Assembly (NCBI RefSeq): GCF_017349315.1
Contig: NZ_JAFMPP010000019.1
Coordinates: 1-64,000, forward strand
DNA length: 64,000 bases
Source of the DNA: Jiella flava
GTDB lineage: Bacteria > Pseudomonadota > Alphaproteobacteria > Rhizobiales > Rhizobiaceae
Direction: 5' to 3'
Of the stretch, positions 51,011 through 60,603 are shown piece after piece; position 1 is the stretch's first letter, and the number at the start of each line of letters is the position of its first letter. Under the pieces are notes generated by a model, which saw only the letters and a program-made list of their open reading frames with translations, made no database searches and was not told the DNA's origin. The translations under genes were made by a program, and so were the position numbers.

Positions 51011-51271
51011 TCAGAAATCGGAGATGATGCCGTTCTTTTCCCAATCGCCGTAGCGGATCGGCTCCGGCCCGGCGCGGCCGGCGACTTCCTTCGGCCGATT
51101 GCAGGCATGGACCGTCTCGGCGGACCGCTGGCGCCGCCGCTCCTCGACCTCGGCCAGCGCCCGGCGGGCCGCCGGCGTCAGCGTCTTGCCGCCCTGTTCG
51201 GAGGAGAGCCGCAGCTTCGCCAAAACGGCATCGGCTTTTGCCGCCTCGTCTGATCCCGTTTCGTCGCTCAC
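51011..51271 (-). CDS. DUF1674 protein, SDHAF4-like
   Basis: An 86-residue protein ending in the hallmark GPEPIRYGDWEKNGIISDF of DUF1674, homologous to mitochondrial succinate-dehydrogenase assembly factor 4, which protects flavinylated SdhA. The N-terminus is acidic and disordered, with a central basic helix (ALAEVEERRRQR). GTG 51271 is preferred because GGAGG precedes it by ~5 bases; GTG 51283 is the longer option. Divergent from htpX, as seen in many related genomes. Confidence 0.88.
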   Translation of the reverse strand: MSDETGSDEAAKADAVLAKLRLSSEQGGKTLTPAARRALAEVEERRRQRSAETVHACNRPKEVAGRAGPEPIRYGDWEKNGIISDF

Positions 51272-51512
51272 CGGTTCCTCCACCGCATTTCGTCGGCGCT
51301 TTCGATCGAAGCTCAGATAATCGCGTCGACCGCAAAACTAAAGTCGAATCAAGCCCCCGCAGCGATCGGCAAGACGCAAAAGCATCAGCGTCGAGGATCA
51401 AAGGCGGCTGCGGCGCCCTTGGGGAATATTGAAGCGGAGGCCCCTGCCTCCCAAATTCCCCGGTAAGAGGGCGTCAATCACGCCGGCAAACGCGAAAGGT
51501 GCGAGGCACCCG

Positions 51513-52583
51513 ATGGACATGCTCAAGACGGCGATGCTGGTCGCCTTTCTCACCGCGCTCTTCATGGGCGTCGGGCTTTTGATCGGCGGGCGCGCCGGCA
51601 TGATGATCGCCTTCCTCATCGCGCTCGGCATGAACGCCTTCGCCTATTGGAACGGCGACAAGATGGTGCTGCGCATGCATGGCGCGCGCGAGGTCGACGC
51701 CCGCACGGCGCCGGAGTTCTACCGCATCGTCGAGAGGCTGGCGGCGCAGGCCGAGCTGCCGATGCCGCGCGTCTTCGTCCTCGACAGCAACCAGCCGAAC
51801 GCCTTCGCCACCGGCCGTGATCCGGAACACGCGGCCGTCGCGGCGAGCGTCGGGCTGTTGCAGCGGCTGACGCCGGAGGAGGTCGCCGGCGTGATGGCCC
51901 ATGAGCTCGCCCATGTCGACAATCGCGACATGCTGACGATGACGCTGACCGCGACACTTGCCGGCGCGATTTCGATGCTCGGCAACTTCGCCTTCTTCTT
52001 CGGCGGCAATCGCGACAACAACAACCCGTTCGGCTTCGTCGGCGTTTTGGTGGCGATGCTGGTCGCGCCGTTTGCCGCGATGATGGTGCAGATGGCGGTT
52101 AGCCGCACCCGCGAATATGCCGCCGACCGGCGCGGCGCGGAAATCTGCGGCAACCCCTTGTGGCTCGCCTCCGCCCTCGGCAAGATCGCCGGCGCCGCGC
52201 ACCGGATCCCGAATCCGAGCGCCGACCGCAATCCCGCCACGGCCCATATGTTCATCATCAATCCTTTGAGCGGTCAGAAAATGGATGGTCTGTTCTCGAC
52301 CCATCCGGCGACCGAAAACCGCATTGCCGCGCTGCGTGAGCTCGCGGCCGAGGTGGGCAGCGCCGACACCGTGCTTGGCGCCGGCAGCTTCGACCGCGTC
52401 GCCGCCGATCGCGGCCCTGACGAGGGCGCCGACGGCCCGTGGTCGCGAGGCGCGGGGCGCTCGGCAGAAGGCCGCCGGCCGGCCTCCCACGGCCATGCCG
52501 GCCCCTGGGACGGCCGCCCCTACGATCCGAGCGCCGATCACGACGACGACCAGCCGTCCTCAAGACGCGGGCCGTGGGGTTGA
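51513..52583 (+). CDS. htpX: Membrane metalloprotease HtpX
   Basis: An M48 zinc protease of the inner membrane that degrades misfolded membrane proteins. The 356-residue protein has two N-terminal membrane segments (5-25, 28-46), HELAH (130-134), a third membrane region (~150-205), and [15 protein letters not shown] with the third zinc ligand. The C-terminal ~60 residues are a Gly/Asp/Arg-rich tail beyond the usual end. ATG 51513 begins MDMLKTAML. It overlaps the rsmB start region. Confidence 0.93.
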   Translation: MDMLKTAMLVAFLTALFMGVGLLIGGRAGMMIAFLIALGMNAFAYWNGDKMVLRMHGAREVDARTAPEFYRIVERLAAQAELPMPRVFVLDSNQPNAFATGRDPEHAAVAASVGLLQRLTPEEVAGVMAHELAHVDNRDMLTMTLTATLAGAISMLGNFAFFFGGNRDNNNPFGFVGVLVAMLVAPFAAMMVQMAVSRTREYAADRRGAEICGNPLWLASALGKIAGAAHRIPNPSADRNPATAHMFIINPLSGQKMDGLFSTHPATENRIAALRELAAEVGSADTVLGAGSFDRVAADRGPDEGADGPWSRGAGRSAEGRRPASHGHAGPWDGRPYDPSADHDDDQPSSRRGPWG

Positions 52584-54028
52584 GCGTCGAGGACAAGGCG
52601 CGGGGCGACCGGGCGGCATCGCAGAGCAAGGGCAAACCCGCCCGAGACGGGCGCGGCAAGAGCACCGGCAAGCACGCGGCAAGGCCGCCGGCTTCCACGA
52701 CCGACGAGCGGCCGGGCCTGAAGGCGCGGCAGGTGGCCGCGCGGCTTCTCGCAGCCGTCGTCGACAAAAAGACCTCGCTTGACGGCCTCACGGACCCGGC
52801 TGGAGGACAGCCGCATTTTCGCCAGCTCGAGCTGCGCGATCAGGCGCTGGTCAAGGCGATCCTCACGGCGGCGCTGCGGTTTCGCGGCTCGATCGAGACC
52901 GAGATCGCCGCGCGGCTAGAACGGCCTCTGCCGCCGAACGCCGCCTCGCTGCGCCACATCCTGCATGTCGGCGCCGCCCAGATCCTCTGTCTCGAGGTGC
53001 CGGATTCGGCGGCCGTGGACCTCGCCGTCGCCAGCGCCTCGGCCGATCCGCGCGCCGCGCGCTTCGCCAAGCTGGTGAATGCGCTGCTGCGCCGGATCGC
53101 CCGCGAGGCCGGCCGGCTGCCGCGGGCGGACGCCGATCCGACGCGCGACTGCCCGGCATGGCTGTTCGATCGCCTCGTCGCCCAATATGGCGACGCGCGG
53201 GCGCGGGCGATCGCCCGCGCCCATCTCAAACGCGCGCCGATCGATCTCACCGTCAAAGCCGACGTCGCGGCCTGGGCCGAGCGTCTCGGCGGCCGGGCGA
53301 TCGGCCCAGGAACCGTCCGTCTCGGGCCGATCGAGGGTGCCGTGTCGACGCTGCCAGGGTTCGACGAGGGCGCCTGGTGGGTGCAGGACGTCGCCGCCGC
53401 ACTGCCGGCACGGCTTTTCGGCGACAGCCTTGCCGGCCTCCGGGTCGCCGATCTCTGCGCCGCGCCCGGGGGCAAGACTGCCCAGCTCTGCGCCATGGGG
53501 GCACACGTCACCGCCGTCGAAAAATCCAACAGCCGGATGACGCGGCTTAAGGACAATCTCGCCCGGCTGAAGCTTGAGGCCGACTGCGTCGTCGGCGATC
53601 TGATGGGTTTTGCGCCCGATGCGGCCTTCGACGCGGTGCTCCTCGACGCGCCCTGTTCCTCCACCGGCACGATCCGCCGCCATCCCGACGTCGCCTTCAC
53701 CAAGGACGACGCCGAGATTGAAAAGCTTGCAGCCCTGCAGGGCAAGCTGCTGGCCAAGGCGGCCGATCTCGTCGTGCCCGGCGGCCGGCTGGTCTTTGCC
53801 AATTGCTCGATCGACCGGCGCGAGGGGGAAGACGTCGTTGCGGCTTTTCTCGCGGCGCGCCCGGATTTTCGGCTTTTACCGGTGGACGTGGAAGAATTGC
53901 CGGGCTTTGACTTTGCCGTTTCGAGCGCCGGTCACCTGCGCACCACTCCGGAGATGCTGGACGGGGCGGGCGAGGGCGGCGGCCTTGACGGCTTTTTCGC
54001 CGCCCGCTTGAGGCGTCAAGCGCATTGA
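52574..54028 (+). CDS. rsmB: 16S rRNA (cytosine-C5)-methyltransferase RsmB-like
   Basis: A ~484-residue protein: a low-complexity Lys/Gly-rich leader (~45 residues), a NusB-like RNA-binding domain ([20 protein letters not shown] to ~190), then a Rossmann methyltransferase with [14 protein letters not shown], the catalytic-Cys motif [15 protein letters not shown] and a second Cys in [13 protein letters not shown]. The start is uncertain: GTG 52574 or TTG 52580 overlaps the htpX stop. Family members methylate C967, but specificity here is by homology. Confidence 0.9.
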   Translation: MGLSVEDKARGDRAASQSKGKPARDGRGKSTGKHAARPPASTTDERPGLKARQVAARLLAAVVDKKTSLDGLTDPAGGQPHFRQLELRDQALVKAILTAALRFRGSIETEIAARLERPLPPNAASLRHILHVGAAQILCLEVPDSAAVDLAVASASADPRAARFAKLVNALLRRIAREAGRLPRADADPTRDCPAWLFDRLVAQYGDARARAIARAHLKRAPIDLTVKADVAAWAERLGGRAIGPGTVRLGPIEGAVSTLPGFDEGAWWVQDVAAALPARLFGDSLAGLRVADLCAAPGGKTAQLCAMGAHVTAVEKSNSRMTRLKDNLARLKLEADCVVGDLMGFAPDAAFDAVLLDAPCSSTGTIRRHPDVAFTKDDAEIEKLAALQGKLLAKAADLVVPGGRLVFANCSIDRREGEDVVAAFLAARPDFRLLPVDVEELPGFDFAVSSAGHLRTTPEMLDGAGEGGGLDGFFAARLRRQAH

Positions 54029-54205
54029 TCTTTTCCCGCCGATAGCCTCATATTCCCTTTCGTCATCACAAGTGGTGATAAGGAATTATTTACCTTACGG
54101 GCAGAAACTTGGCACCGAAACGAGCCGGCCGAGAGCCGGTCTTGGCAACACGTCGAATTCGAGCGAGGCGCAAGATCTCGGTTCGGCCGGGTAGGATGAT
54201 CGGAC

Positions 54206-55903
54206 GTGTCGACAGCCTTGGCGAACAAGCCGCTGATCGCGATTCTGACGATACAGGAAGCCTGGCGACGGGTGCGCCGGCGGCTGCGCACGGGTCCGAT
54301 CCATAGCCTGCGCTTCGTCGGCGCGGCGCCCGATCGGCTCGCCTCTGTGCCGCCATCGCTGCGGCGCGGCGATCCCTTCATCGCCGAGGCGATCTACGGC
54401 GGTCGCTTTCATCTCGCCGGCAAGGTTGTCCAGGCCTTCGACCAATCGATCTTCCACAGTCCCATGCCCTCGGCCGACTTCACCACCGAACTGCACAGCT
54501 TTGCCTGGCTCTGCCACCATGCGGCGGCGGCCGATACGCTGGCGGCAGCCAATGCCCGGGCGCTGGTGTCCGACTGGCTGCGGCTCGCCTCGGGCAAGCT
54601 CAGCGGTCCGGCCTATGAGCCGGAGACGGCGGCCCGGCGGGTGATCGCCTGGCTCAGCCATGCCGATCTCCTGCTCGGCTCGGCCGAGTACGACTTCTAC
54701 CGCCGCTTTCTCAAAAGCCTGATGGCGCAGACCCGTTTCCTGCGCTCCATCGCCCAAGAGGCCCCCGCCGGCATGCCGCGGCTGCGGGTGCGCATGGCCT
54801 TGGCGCTGGCGACCCTCTGCCTTCCGCTTGCGGCCGGGCGGAGCCGCACCGCGGCCCAGCATCTCGCCGATGAACTCGATCGCCAGATCCTGCCGGATGG
54901 CGGCCACATCAGCCGCAATCCGGCGGCGCTTGCCGAAATCCTCGCCGAACTGCTGCCGATCCGCGAGACCCTCACCTCTCAGGGTCAGCCGGTGCCGAAG
55001 GGTATCTATTCGGCGATCGACCGGATGCTGCCGGCGCTGCGCTTCTTCCGCCACACCGACGGGACGCTCGCCCAGTTCAACGGCGCCGGCGCCAGCGACG
55101 TGCAGCTTCTGGCCTCGCTGACCCGCTTCGACGAGACCCTCGGCGAGCCGCTGTCCCATGCCCGCCATTCCGGCTACCACCGGCTCTCGGCCGGCGGAAC
55201 CGTGGTGATCGCCGACACCGGCACCCCGCCGCCGCTCGCCGTCTCGCAAAACGCCCATGCCGGCACGCTCGCCTTCGAACTATCGTCCGAAAACGCCCGC
55301 ATCGTCGTCAATTGCGGCTGCCCGCAGCCGGGCCAGCCGGAGCTGAAGCGACTCGCCCGCTCGACCGCCGCCCATTCGACGCTGGTTCTCGACGAGCGGT
55401 CATCCTCGCGCTTTGCCGGTCAGCCCGGCCTCGACCGGTTTCTCGGCTCGCCTTTGGTGCCCGGCCCGACCGAAGTATCGGTGGAGGAGGTCGAAACGGC
55501 AGAAACCGGCCGTGCCGTCGGCTTCTTTGCCAGCCACAACGGCTATGAGCGTGAGCTTGGCTTCCTGCACGCCCGCCGTCTGGAGCTCTCGCCGGACGGT
55601 TATCGACTGGACGGTGAGGACCGACTCATCGCCCCGCGCCGGACCCGAGGCCGGGCGGATGCCCAAGCGGCAGACTTGCGCTTCCATCTCCATCCGGGCG
55701 TGACCGTCGAGACCCTCGGCCGCTTCGCCCGGCTGTCGCTGCGCGGACAAATCTGGCGGTTCAGCGCCGACCAAAATTTCAGCGTCGACGATTCGATCCA
55801 ATTCGCCGAGACCTCCGGGCCGCGGCGCACGCTGCAGCTCGTCATCACCTTCGTGCCGGGCCCCGTGACCACAGTCCGTTGGGCATTCGAGCGGCTGTCA
55901 TAG
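54206..55903 (+). CDS. Heparinase II/III family protein
   Basis: A 565-residue protein with an alpha/alpha-toroid N-terminal half (TELHSFAWLCHHAAAADTLAAA, LPDGGHISRNPAALAEILAEL, YSAIDRMLPALRFFRHTDG) and a beta-sandwich heparinase II/III C-terminal half (AHAGTLAFELSSENARIVVN, STAAHSTLVLDERSSSRF, YGHxxS-like ASHNGYER). No signal peptide. In rhizobia this gene lies between rsmB and purH, and its substrate is unknown. GTG 54206 is preceded by AGGAT. It points in the same direction as rsmB, 177 bp away. Confidence 0.88.
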   Translation: MSTALANKPLIAILTIQEAWRRVRRRLRTGPIHSLRFVGAAPDRLASVPPSLRRGDPFIAEAIYGGRFHLAGKVVQAFDQSIFHSPMPSADFTTELHSFAWLCHHAAAADTLAAANARALVSDWLRLASGKLSGPAYEPETAARRVIAWLSHADLLLGSAEYDFYRRFLKSLMAQTRFLRSIAQEAPAGMPRLRVRMALALATLCLPLAAGRSRTAAQHLADELDRQILPDGGHISRNPAALAEILAELLPIRETLTSQGQPVPKGIYSAIDRMLPALRFFRHTDGTLAQFNGAGASDVQLLASLTRFDETLGEPLSHARHSGYHRLSAGGTVVIADTGTPPPLAVSQNAHAGTLAFELSSENARIVVNCGCPQPGQPELKRLARSTAAHSTLVLDERSSSRFAGQPGLDRFLGSPLVPGPTEVSVEEVETAETGRAVGFFASHNGYERELGFLHARRLELSPDGYRLDGEDRLIAPRRTRGRADAQAADLRFHLHPGVTVETLGRFARLSLRGQIWRFSADQNFSVDDSIQFAETSGPRRTLQLVITFVPGPVTTVRWAFERLS

Positions 55904-55970
55904 AACGCCGCGGACAACTCAGCCGTCGCGCAGCTGGATTTTTCGAACGACCTGGCCATCTGTCGAGGGT

Positions 55971-56180
55971 GTGATCAGGTCTATCTGCCCCCTTCGGCTG
56001 GCCGCCCTCGGCCTGTTTGCCTTGCTGTCGGCCTGTGCCGGCATGAACCGGGCAGTGACAACCGTGCCGCGGACCTTTGACGACCTTGAAGCAAAGACCG
56101 CGCCGTTTCGCGCCAAGCGTGCGGAGGAGCAAGCGCGCCCGGATCGCCGCTCGGATGAGCCGGGCGCGCGGGGTCAATGA
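55971..56180 (+). CDS. Small putative lipoprotein
   Basis: A 69-residue peptide with a GTG start, a basic N-terminus, a hydrophobic segment and the lipobox LLSAC (Cys at residue ~22), then a Lys/Arg/Asp-rich tail. Such small lipoproteins are common and often missed. There is no family match. GAGGGT lies upstream. It could be an entericidin-like or orphan lipoprotein. Confidence 0.5.
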   Translation: MIRSICPLRLAALGLFALLSACAGMNRAVTTVPRTFDDLEAKTAPFRAKRAEEQARPDRRSDEPGARGQ

Positions 56181-56828
56181 CCTGTCAGCGTTGATCCGGA
56201 TTATCCCCCACGGGCGGGCGATTGGCGCGCCTTGGACCCGAGCATCAACGCCAATCGCGCGAAAGTGATGCGGTGCACAAAATCGCTCGTCGCGCAATCC
56301 GCGGGCCGGGTCGACGCCGCCGATTGAAGATCCAAGTGATTCCCCTGTCAGGGTTGTGGCGCCGGTCTTATAATCAGTTTTTAGGCGATTTTACGACCAT
56401 CGTTTTGATGGCCCGTCCGCACCTGAAAACCCACCGAATTTCAAGCTGTTCGATCAGCAAGTCGGAACGCGGCCAGCTTCCCGGGTGGCAACTTGCCCAT
56501 TGACTGTGGCGCGACTTGGCGCAATGACGCATCGAGAGATGCCGGCCACCCTCTGATCTTGGCCGTGCTTGCGCGAACCTATTGCCGCACTCGGCATTAT
56601 CAGGCTGCAAATCGGTTTCTTCCTTCTTCATATCGCGACCACGACAAGGGTGGATTGATGATCCAGCGCTGACAATGCCGGTTCAAAACGATTGCGGCCG
56701 GTCGCCCGATACCTCCTGGCGGCCCGCTCCCTCCCCATCTTAACCCTGACAAGTCAGGCCCGGTCACGCGCGAGATTGCGCCACGCCGCAGCCTGTCATT
56801 TGGAGTAAGGCCTTCGGGCTGCTCGAAC
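56181..56828. other. Gene-free 648-bp region upstream of kup
   Basis: It is less GC-rich than the flanks between about 56340 and 56640. A promoter-like CTGTCA-N18-TATAAT lies near 56345-56375 on the plus strand with no credible ORF behind it; an 85-codon minus-strand frame (56374-56631) lacks protein-like composition. It may encode an RNA, carry kup regulatory DNA, or be a decayed gene. Confidence 0.4.
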
Positions 56829-58745
56829 ATGATCGACACTCCCTTCGGTGCAAACCAATCCAGCGCCTTCGGCTTCTCTGGCCATCGCGCCGATCCGACC
56901 CTGGTGCTGACCATCGGCGCTCTCGGCGTTGTCTTCGGGGACATCGGCACGAGTCCTCTCTACGCCTTCCGCGTTGCCCTTCAAGCCTCCGGCAGTGCCG
57001 GACAGTCCGCCGTCTTCGGCGTCTTGTCGCTGATCCTATGGGCGCTGATCCTGGTGGTGACGATCAAGTATCTGTTCTGGATCCTGCGCGTCGACAATGC
57101 CGGTGAAGGCGGCATTCTCGCGCTCGCGGCGCTCCTTAGGCTCGACCGTCGGCACGAGATGAAACCGCGCACGGTGTTTCTGCTCGCTGTCGCTCTGGCC
57201 GGCGGTGCGCTGCTGTTCGGCGACGCGGTCCTCACGCCGGCGATTTCCGTTCTCAGCGCCGTCGAGGGCCTCGGCGAGATCACCTCAAGCCTCAACCATC
57301 TGATCGTGCCGGTCGCGCTGGCCATTGTCGTCGGTCTGTTCGCCGTGCAGTTTCTCGGCACCGGGCGGATCGGCAAGGCCTTCGGCCCGATCATGCTGGC
57401 CTGGTTTGCCATGCTGGCGGTTTCCGGCATCATCCAGATCGCCAAAGTGCCGGAGGTCCTGGTCGCCGTATCGCCGAGCTATGCGATCGTCCTGCTCGTT
57501 GATCATCCGGCAATCGCCGCGGCAATCTGCGGGGCGGTGTTTCTGGCGGTCACCGGCGGCGAGGCACTGTATGCCGACCTCGGCCAGTTCGGCCGCACGG
57601 CGATCAATCGCGCCTGGCTCTACATCGCCTTTCCGGCGCTGGCGCTGAACTATTTCGGCCAAGGCGCGCTGGTTTTGTCCGGCCGCGTCACCGGCAGCAC
57701 CTTCTACAGCCTGTTCGGCCCGAGCGTGCTGCCGATTGCGGTGGCCCTTGCAACCCTCGCCTCAATCATCGCATCACAGGCAGTGATCACCGGTATCGCC
57801 AGCCTCGCCAGCCAGTCGATGCGGCTCGACTTCCTACCATCGATGCGCATCCAGTATTTCTCGCCGACCAATCCGCACGACCTTTTGACCCCCGCCGTCA
57901 ACACCCTTGTCGGCGTCTGCACCGCCCTTGTCGTGATCACGTTTCGTTCCTCCGACGCGCTGTCCAACGCCTATGGCATCGCCGTCGCCGGCGCGATGCT
58001 GAGCACCACGATCCTCTATCTGGCCTATCGGCTGACCAAGCGTGGCAAGGGCCTTTGGCGCGTGGTGTCGATCAGCATCACCACCGCCTTCCTTTTAGGA
58101 GATCTCGCCTTCGTCACCGCCAATTTCGGCAAGCTGGAGGCCGGCGGTCTGTTGCCGGTGGCGCTCGCCGTCGCCGTGACGTTCCTCGCCGTGTCCTGGC
58201 GCTTCGGCCAGCTGCGCATGGCGCGTTTGCAAGAGGGCGAGGAACAGGGTCTGCGCGACTATCTGAAGGGTTGTGCCAACCGTCCGGCGACCACCACGCG
58301 CTCAGCGGTCTTCCTGGTGCGCCGCGGTGCCAACATCCCGCGCACGCTGGTCGAGATGACCGATCTCGCCGAGACCCGATTTGCCCGCACCGTCCTCGTC
58401 TCGGTGCGCACCCGCGCCATTCCGCGCGTCTCCCAGGAAGATCGCATCCAGCTGACCCAGATCCGGGACGATCTGACCCGCATCGTCGTCAATGTCGGCT
58501 ATTTGCAGCGCATCAACCTGCCGTCGCTGATCGCCGGCGAACTGCAGGGTCTTGGCGCCGATCCGGAAGAGACCGTCTACATCGTCGGCCTCGAGCGACC
58601 GATCTCGCCGTCGATCTTCTCCAAGCCGCTAGGCCTGTTGCTGTTCGCCTATGCGGCGATGGCGCGGCTGGCACTGCGACCGTCGGACCGCTTCAACCTG
58701 CCGCCGACCCGCACGCTGGAAGTCGGTATGCCGCGTTATCTGTGA
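56829..58745 (+). CDS. kup: Kup-type potassium uptake protein
   Basis: A 638-residue K+/H+ symporter of the HAK/KUP family. About twelve membrane segments occupy residues ~25-460, with the signatures GVVFGDIGTSPLYAF, GEGGILALAALLRL and the ALNYFGQGAL segment. A cytoplasmic C-terminal domain follows (~470-638). ATG 56829 has a weak ribosome-binding site. It is inserted between the heparinase-like gene and purH, which are often neighbours in relatives. Confidence 0.94.
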   Translation: MIDTPFGANQSSAFGFSGHRADPTLVLTIGALGVVFGDIGTSPLYAFRVALQASGSAGQSAVFGVLSLILWALILVVTIKYLFWILRVDNAGEGGILALAALLRLDRRHEMKPRTVFLLAVALAGGALLFGDAVLTPAISVLSAVEGLGEITSSLNHLIVPVALAIVVGLFAVQFLGTGRIGKAFGPIMLAWFAMLAVSGIIQIAKVPEVLVAVSPSYAIVLLVDHPAIAAAICGAVFLAVTGGEALYADLGQFGRTAINRAWLYIAFPALALNYFGQGALVLSGRVTGSTFYSLFGPSVLPIAVALATLASIIASQAVITGIASLASQSMRLDFLPSMRIQYFSPTNPHDLLTPAVNTLVGVCTALVVITFRSSDALSNAYGIAVAGAMLSTTILYLAYRLTKRGKGLWRVVSISITTAFLLGDLAFVTANFGKLEAGGLLPVALAVAVTFLAVSWRFGQLRMARLQEGEEQGLRDYLKGCANRPATTTRSAVFLVRRGANIPRTLVEMTDLAETRFARTVLVSVRTRAIPRVSQEDRIQLTQIRDDLTRIVVNVGYLQRINLPSLIAGELQGLGADPEETVYIVGLERPISPSIFSKPLGLLLFAYAAMARLALRPSDRFNLPPTRTLEVGMPRYL

Positions 58746-58891
58746 TTGCTGCGGGGTTATTGTCGCAGCGCGGCAGGGCGACTATCAGGGGCGGCAGAAC
58801 CGAAGGCCCGGCCTTATGCCGCGCTGAGAGCCCCCGCTAGCGCCGCTTTGCAGGAAGACTAGGCGCCACAGATCAGCCGAGGAAGATCACC

Positions 58892-60508
58892 ATGTCCGTC
58901 AAAGCCAACGCCACGCCGCTGCCCGACCGCGTCAAGGTCCGCCGCGCGCTGCTCTCGGTCTCCGACAAGACCGGGCTGGCGGACTTCGCCAAAGGCCTCG
59001 CCGGTCTCGGCGTCGAGCTGATCTCCACTGGCGGCACCGCCAAGGCGATCGCCGCTCTCGGTCTCGCCGTGCGCGACGTTTCCGATATCACCGGCTTTCC
59101 GGAGATTATGGATGGGCGGGTGAAGACGCTGCATCCCGCTGTCCATGGCGGCCTGCTCGGGATTCGCGACGACGCGGCCCATGCCGCCGCGATGCAGGAG
59201 CACGACATCACCGGCATCGACCTTCTGGTGGTCAATCTCTATCCCTTCGAAGAAACCCGCGCGTCCGGTGCCTCGCCTGAAACCATCGTCGAGAACATCG
59301 ACATCGGCGGCCCGGCGATGATCCGCGCCGGGGCCAAGAACCACGGCTATGTAACGGTCGTCGTCGATCCCGCCGATTACGCCGAGGTTCTGGAGACGCT
59401 GAAGGCGAATGGCGGCGAGACCGGCATCGCGCTGCGCCGGCAGCTCGCCGGCCGAGCCTATGCCCGCACCGCCGCCTATGACGCGGCCGTTGCCGGCTGG
59501 TTCGCCGAAACCCTTGGCGAAAGCGCACCGAAACGCCTGTCGATCGCCGGCGAACTCGCCGAGTCCCTGCGCTATGGCGAAAACCCGCATCAAACCGCCG
59601 GCTTTTATCGCACCGGCGAGGCCCGGCCGGGCGTTGCCACGGCCCGCCAGTTGCAGGGCAAGGCGCTGTCCTACAACAACATCAACGACACCGACGCCGC
59701 CTTCGAACTGGTCGGCGAGTTCGATCCGGCGCGCACGGCCGCCGTTGCGATCATCAAGCACGCCAATCCCTGCGGCGTCGCCGAAGGCCCCGACCTGATC
59801 AGCGCCTATCACGCTGCGCTCGCCTGCGACCCGGTCTCGGCCTTTGGCGGCATCGTCGCCCTCAACCGCCGACTCGACGCGGCAAGCGCCGAGGAGATCG
59901 TCAAGGTCTTCACCGAGGTGATCATCGCGCCGGAGGCCGAGGAGGAGGCGATCGCCATCATTTCGGCCAAGAAGAACCTGCGGCTGCTTCTCACCGGCGG
60001 TCTGCCGGATCCGCGCGCACCCGGCCGCTTCATCAAGTCGGTCGCCGGCGGCCTGCTGGTCCAATCGCGCGATAACGGCGTCGTCGACGATCTGGAGCTG
60101 AACGTGGTCACCAAGCGTGCGCCGAACGAGACCGAACTCGCCGACCTGCGCTTTGCCTTCCGCGTTGCCAAACATGTGAAGTCGAACACCATCGTCTACG
60201 CCAAGAACGGCGCGACCGTCGGCATCGGCGCGGGGCAGATGAGCCGGGTCGATTCGGCGCGTATTGCGGCCCGCAAGGCGGAGGACGCGGCCGAGGCGGC
60301 CGGCGCCGACACGCCGGCGACGATCGGTTCGGTGGTCGCCTCCGACGCCTTCTTCCCCTTTGCCGACGGATTGTTGTCGGCTGTCGAGGCCGGCGCGACG
60401 GCGGTGATTCAGCCCGGCGGCTCGATGCGCGACGACGAGGTCATCGCGGCCGCCGATGCCCATGGCATCGCCATGGTGATGACCGGCATGCGCCACTTCC
60501 GTCACTGA
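58892..60508 (+). CDS. purH: Bifunctional AICAR transformylase / IMP cyclohydrolase
   Basis: PurH performs the last two steps of IMP synthesis. The 538-residue protein has an N-terminal cyclohydrolase domain ([46 protein letters not shown]) and a C-terminal transformylase domain ([13 protein letters not shown], the catalytic KHANPCGVA with Lys-His, and the ending [14 protein letters not shown]). ATG 58892 is preceded by GAGGAAGA. Confidence 0.97.
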   Translation: MSVKANATPLPDRVKVRRALLSVSDKTGLADFAKGLAGLGVELISTGGTAKAIAALGLAVRDVSDITGFPEIMDGRVKTLHPAVHGGLLGIRDDAAHAAAMQEHDITGIDLLVVNLYPFEETRASGASPETIVENIDIGGPAMIRAGAKNHGYVTVVVDPADYAEVLETLKANGGETGIALRRQLAGRAYARTAAYDAAVAGWFAETLGESAPKRLSIAGELAESLRYGENPHQTAGFYRTGEARPGVATARQLQGKALSYNNINDTDAAFELVGEFDPARTAAVAIIKHANPCGVAEGPDLISAYHAALACDPVSAFGGIVALNRRLDAASAEEIVKVFTEVIIAPEAEEEAIAIISAKKNLRLLLTGGLPDPRAPGRFIKSVAGGLLVQSRDNGVVDDLELNVVTKRAPNETELADLRFAFRVAKHVKSNTIVYAKNGATVGIGAGQMSRVDSARIAARKAEDAAEAAGADTPATIGSVVASDAFFPFADGLLSAVEAGATAVIQPGGSMRDDEVIAAADAHGIAMVMTGMRHFRH

Positions 60509-60560
60509 CGGCTTCGCGAGGGGTGGCCGGTGCCTGCCCCTTCGCAACGTCACGGAAATG

Positions 60561-60575
60561 CTCTAAATATTAGAG
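60561..60575. promoter_or_regulatory. 15-bp palindrome in the kinase promoter
   Basis: CTCTAA-ATA-TTAGAG is a perfect inverted repeat in the 95-bp AT-richer region between purH and the histidine kinase, 29 bp before its start. It is a possible operator for an unidentified regulator. Confidence 0.45.
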
Positions 60576-60603
60576 GATTAAAGTTTTCCGCGAGTTCCAC
60601 TAC

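Noticed and set aside
56374-56631. 85-codon minus-strand ORF before kup
   Set aside because: No domain, unlikely composition (Cys/His/Arg/Trp-rich) and no conserved start; treated as non-coding.
58859-60553. 564-codon minus-strand ORF opposite purH
   Set aside because: Longer than purH only because of GC-rich third positions; purH motifs are complete on the other strand.
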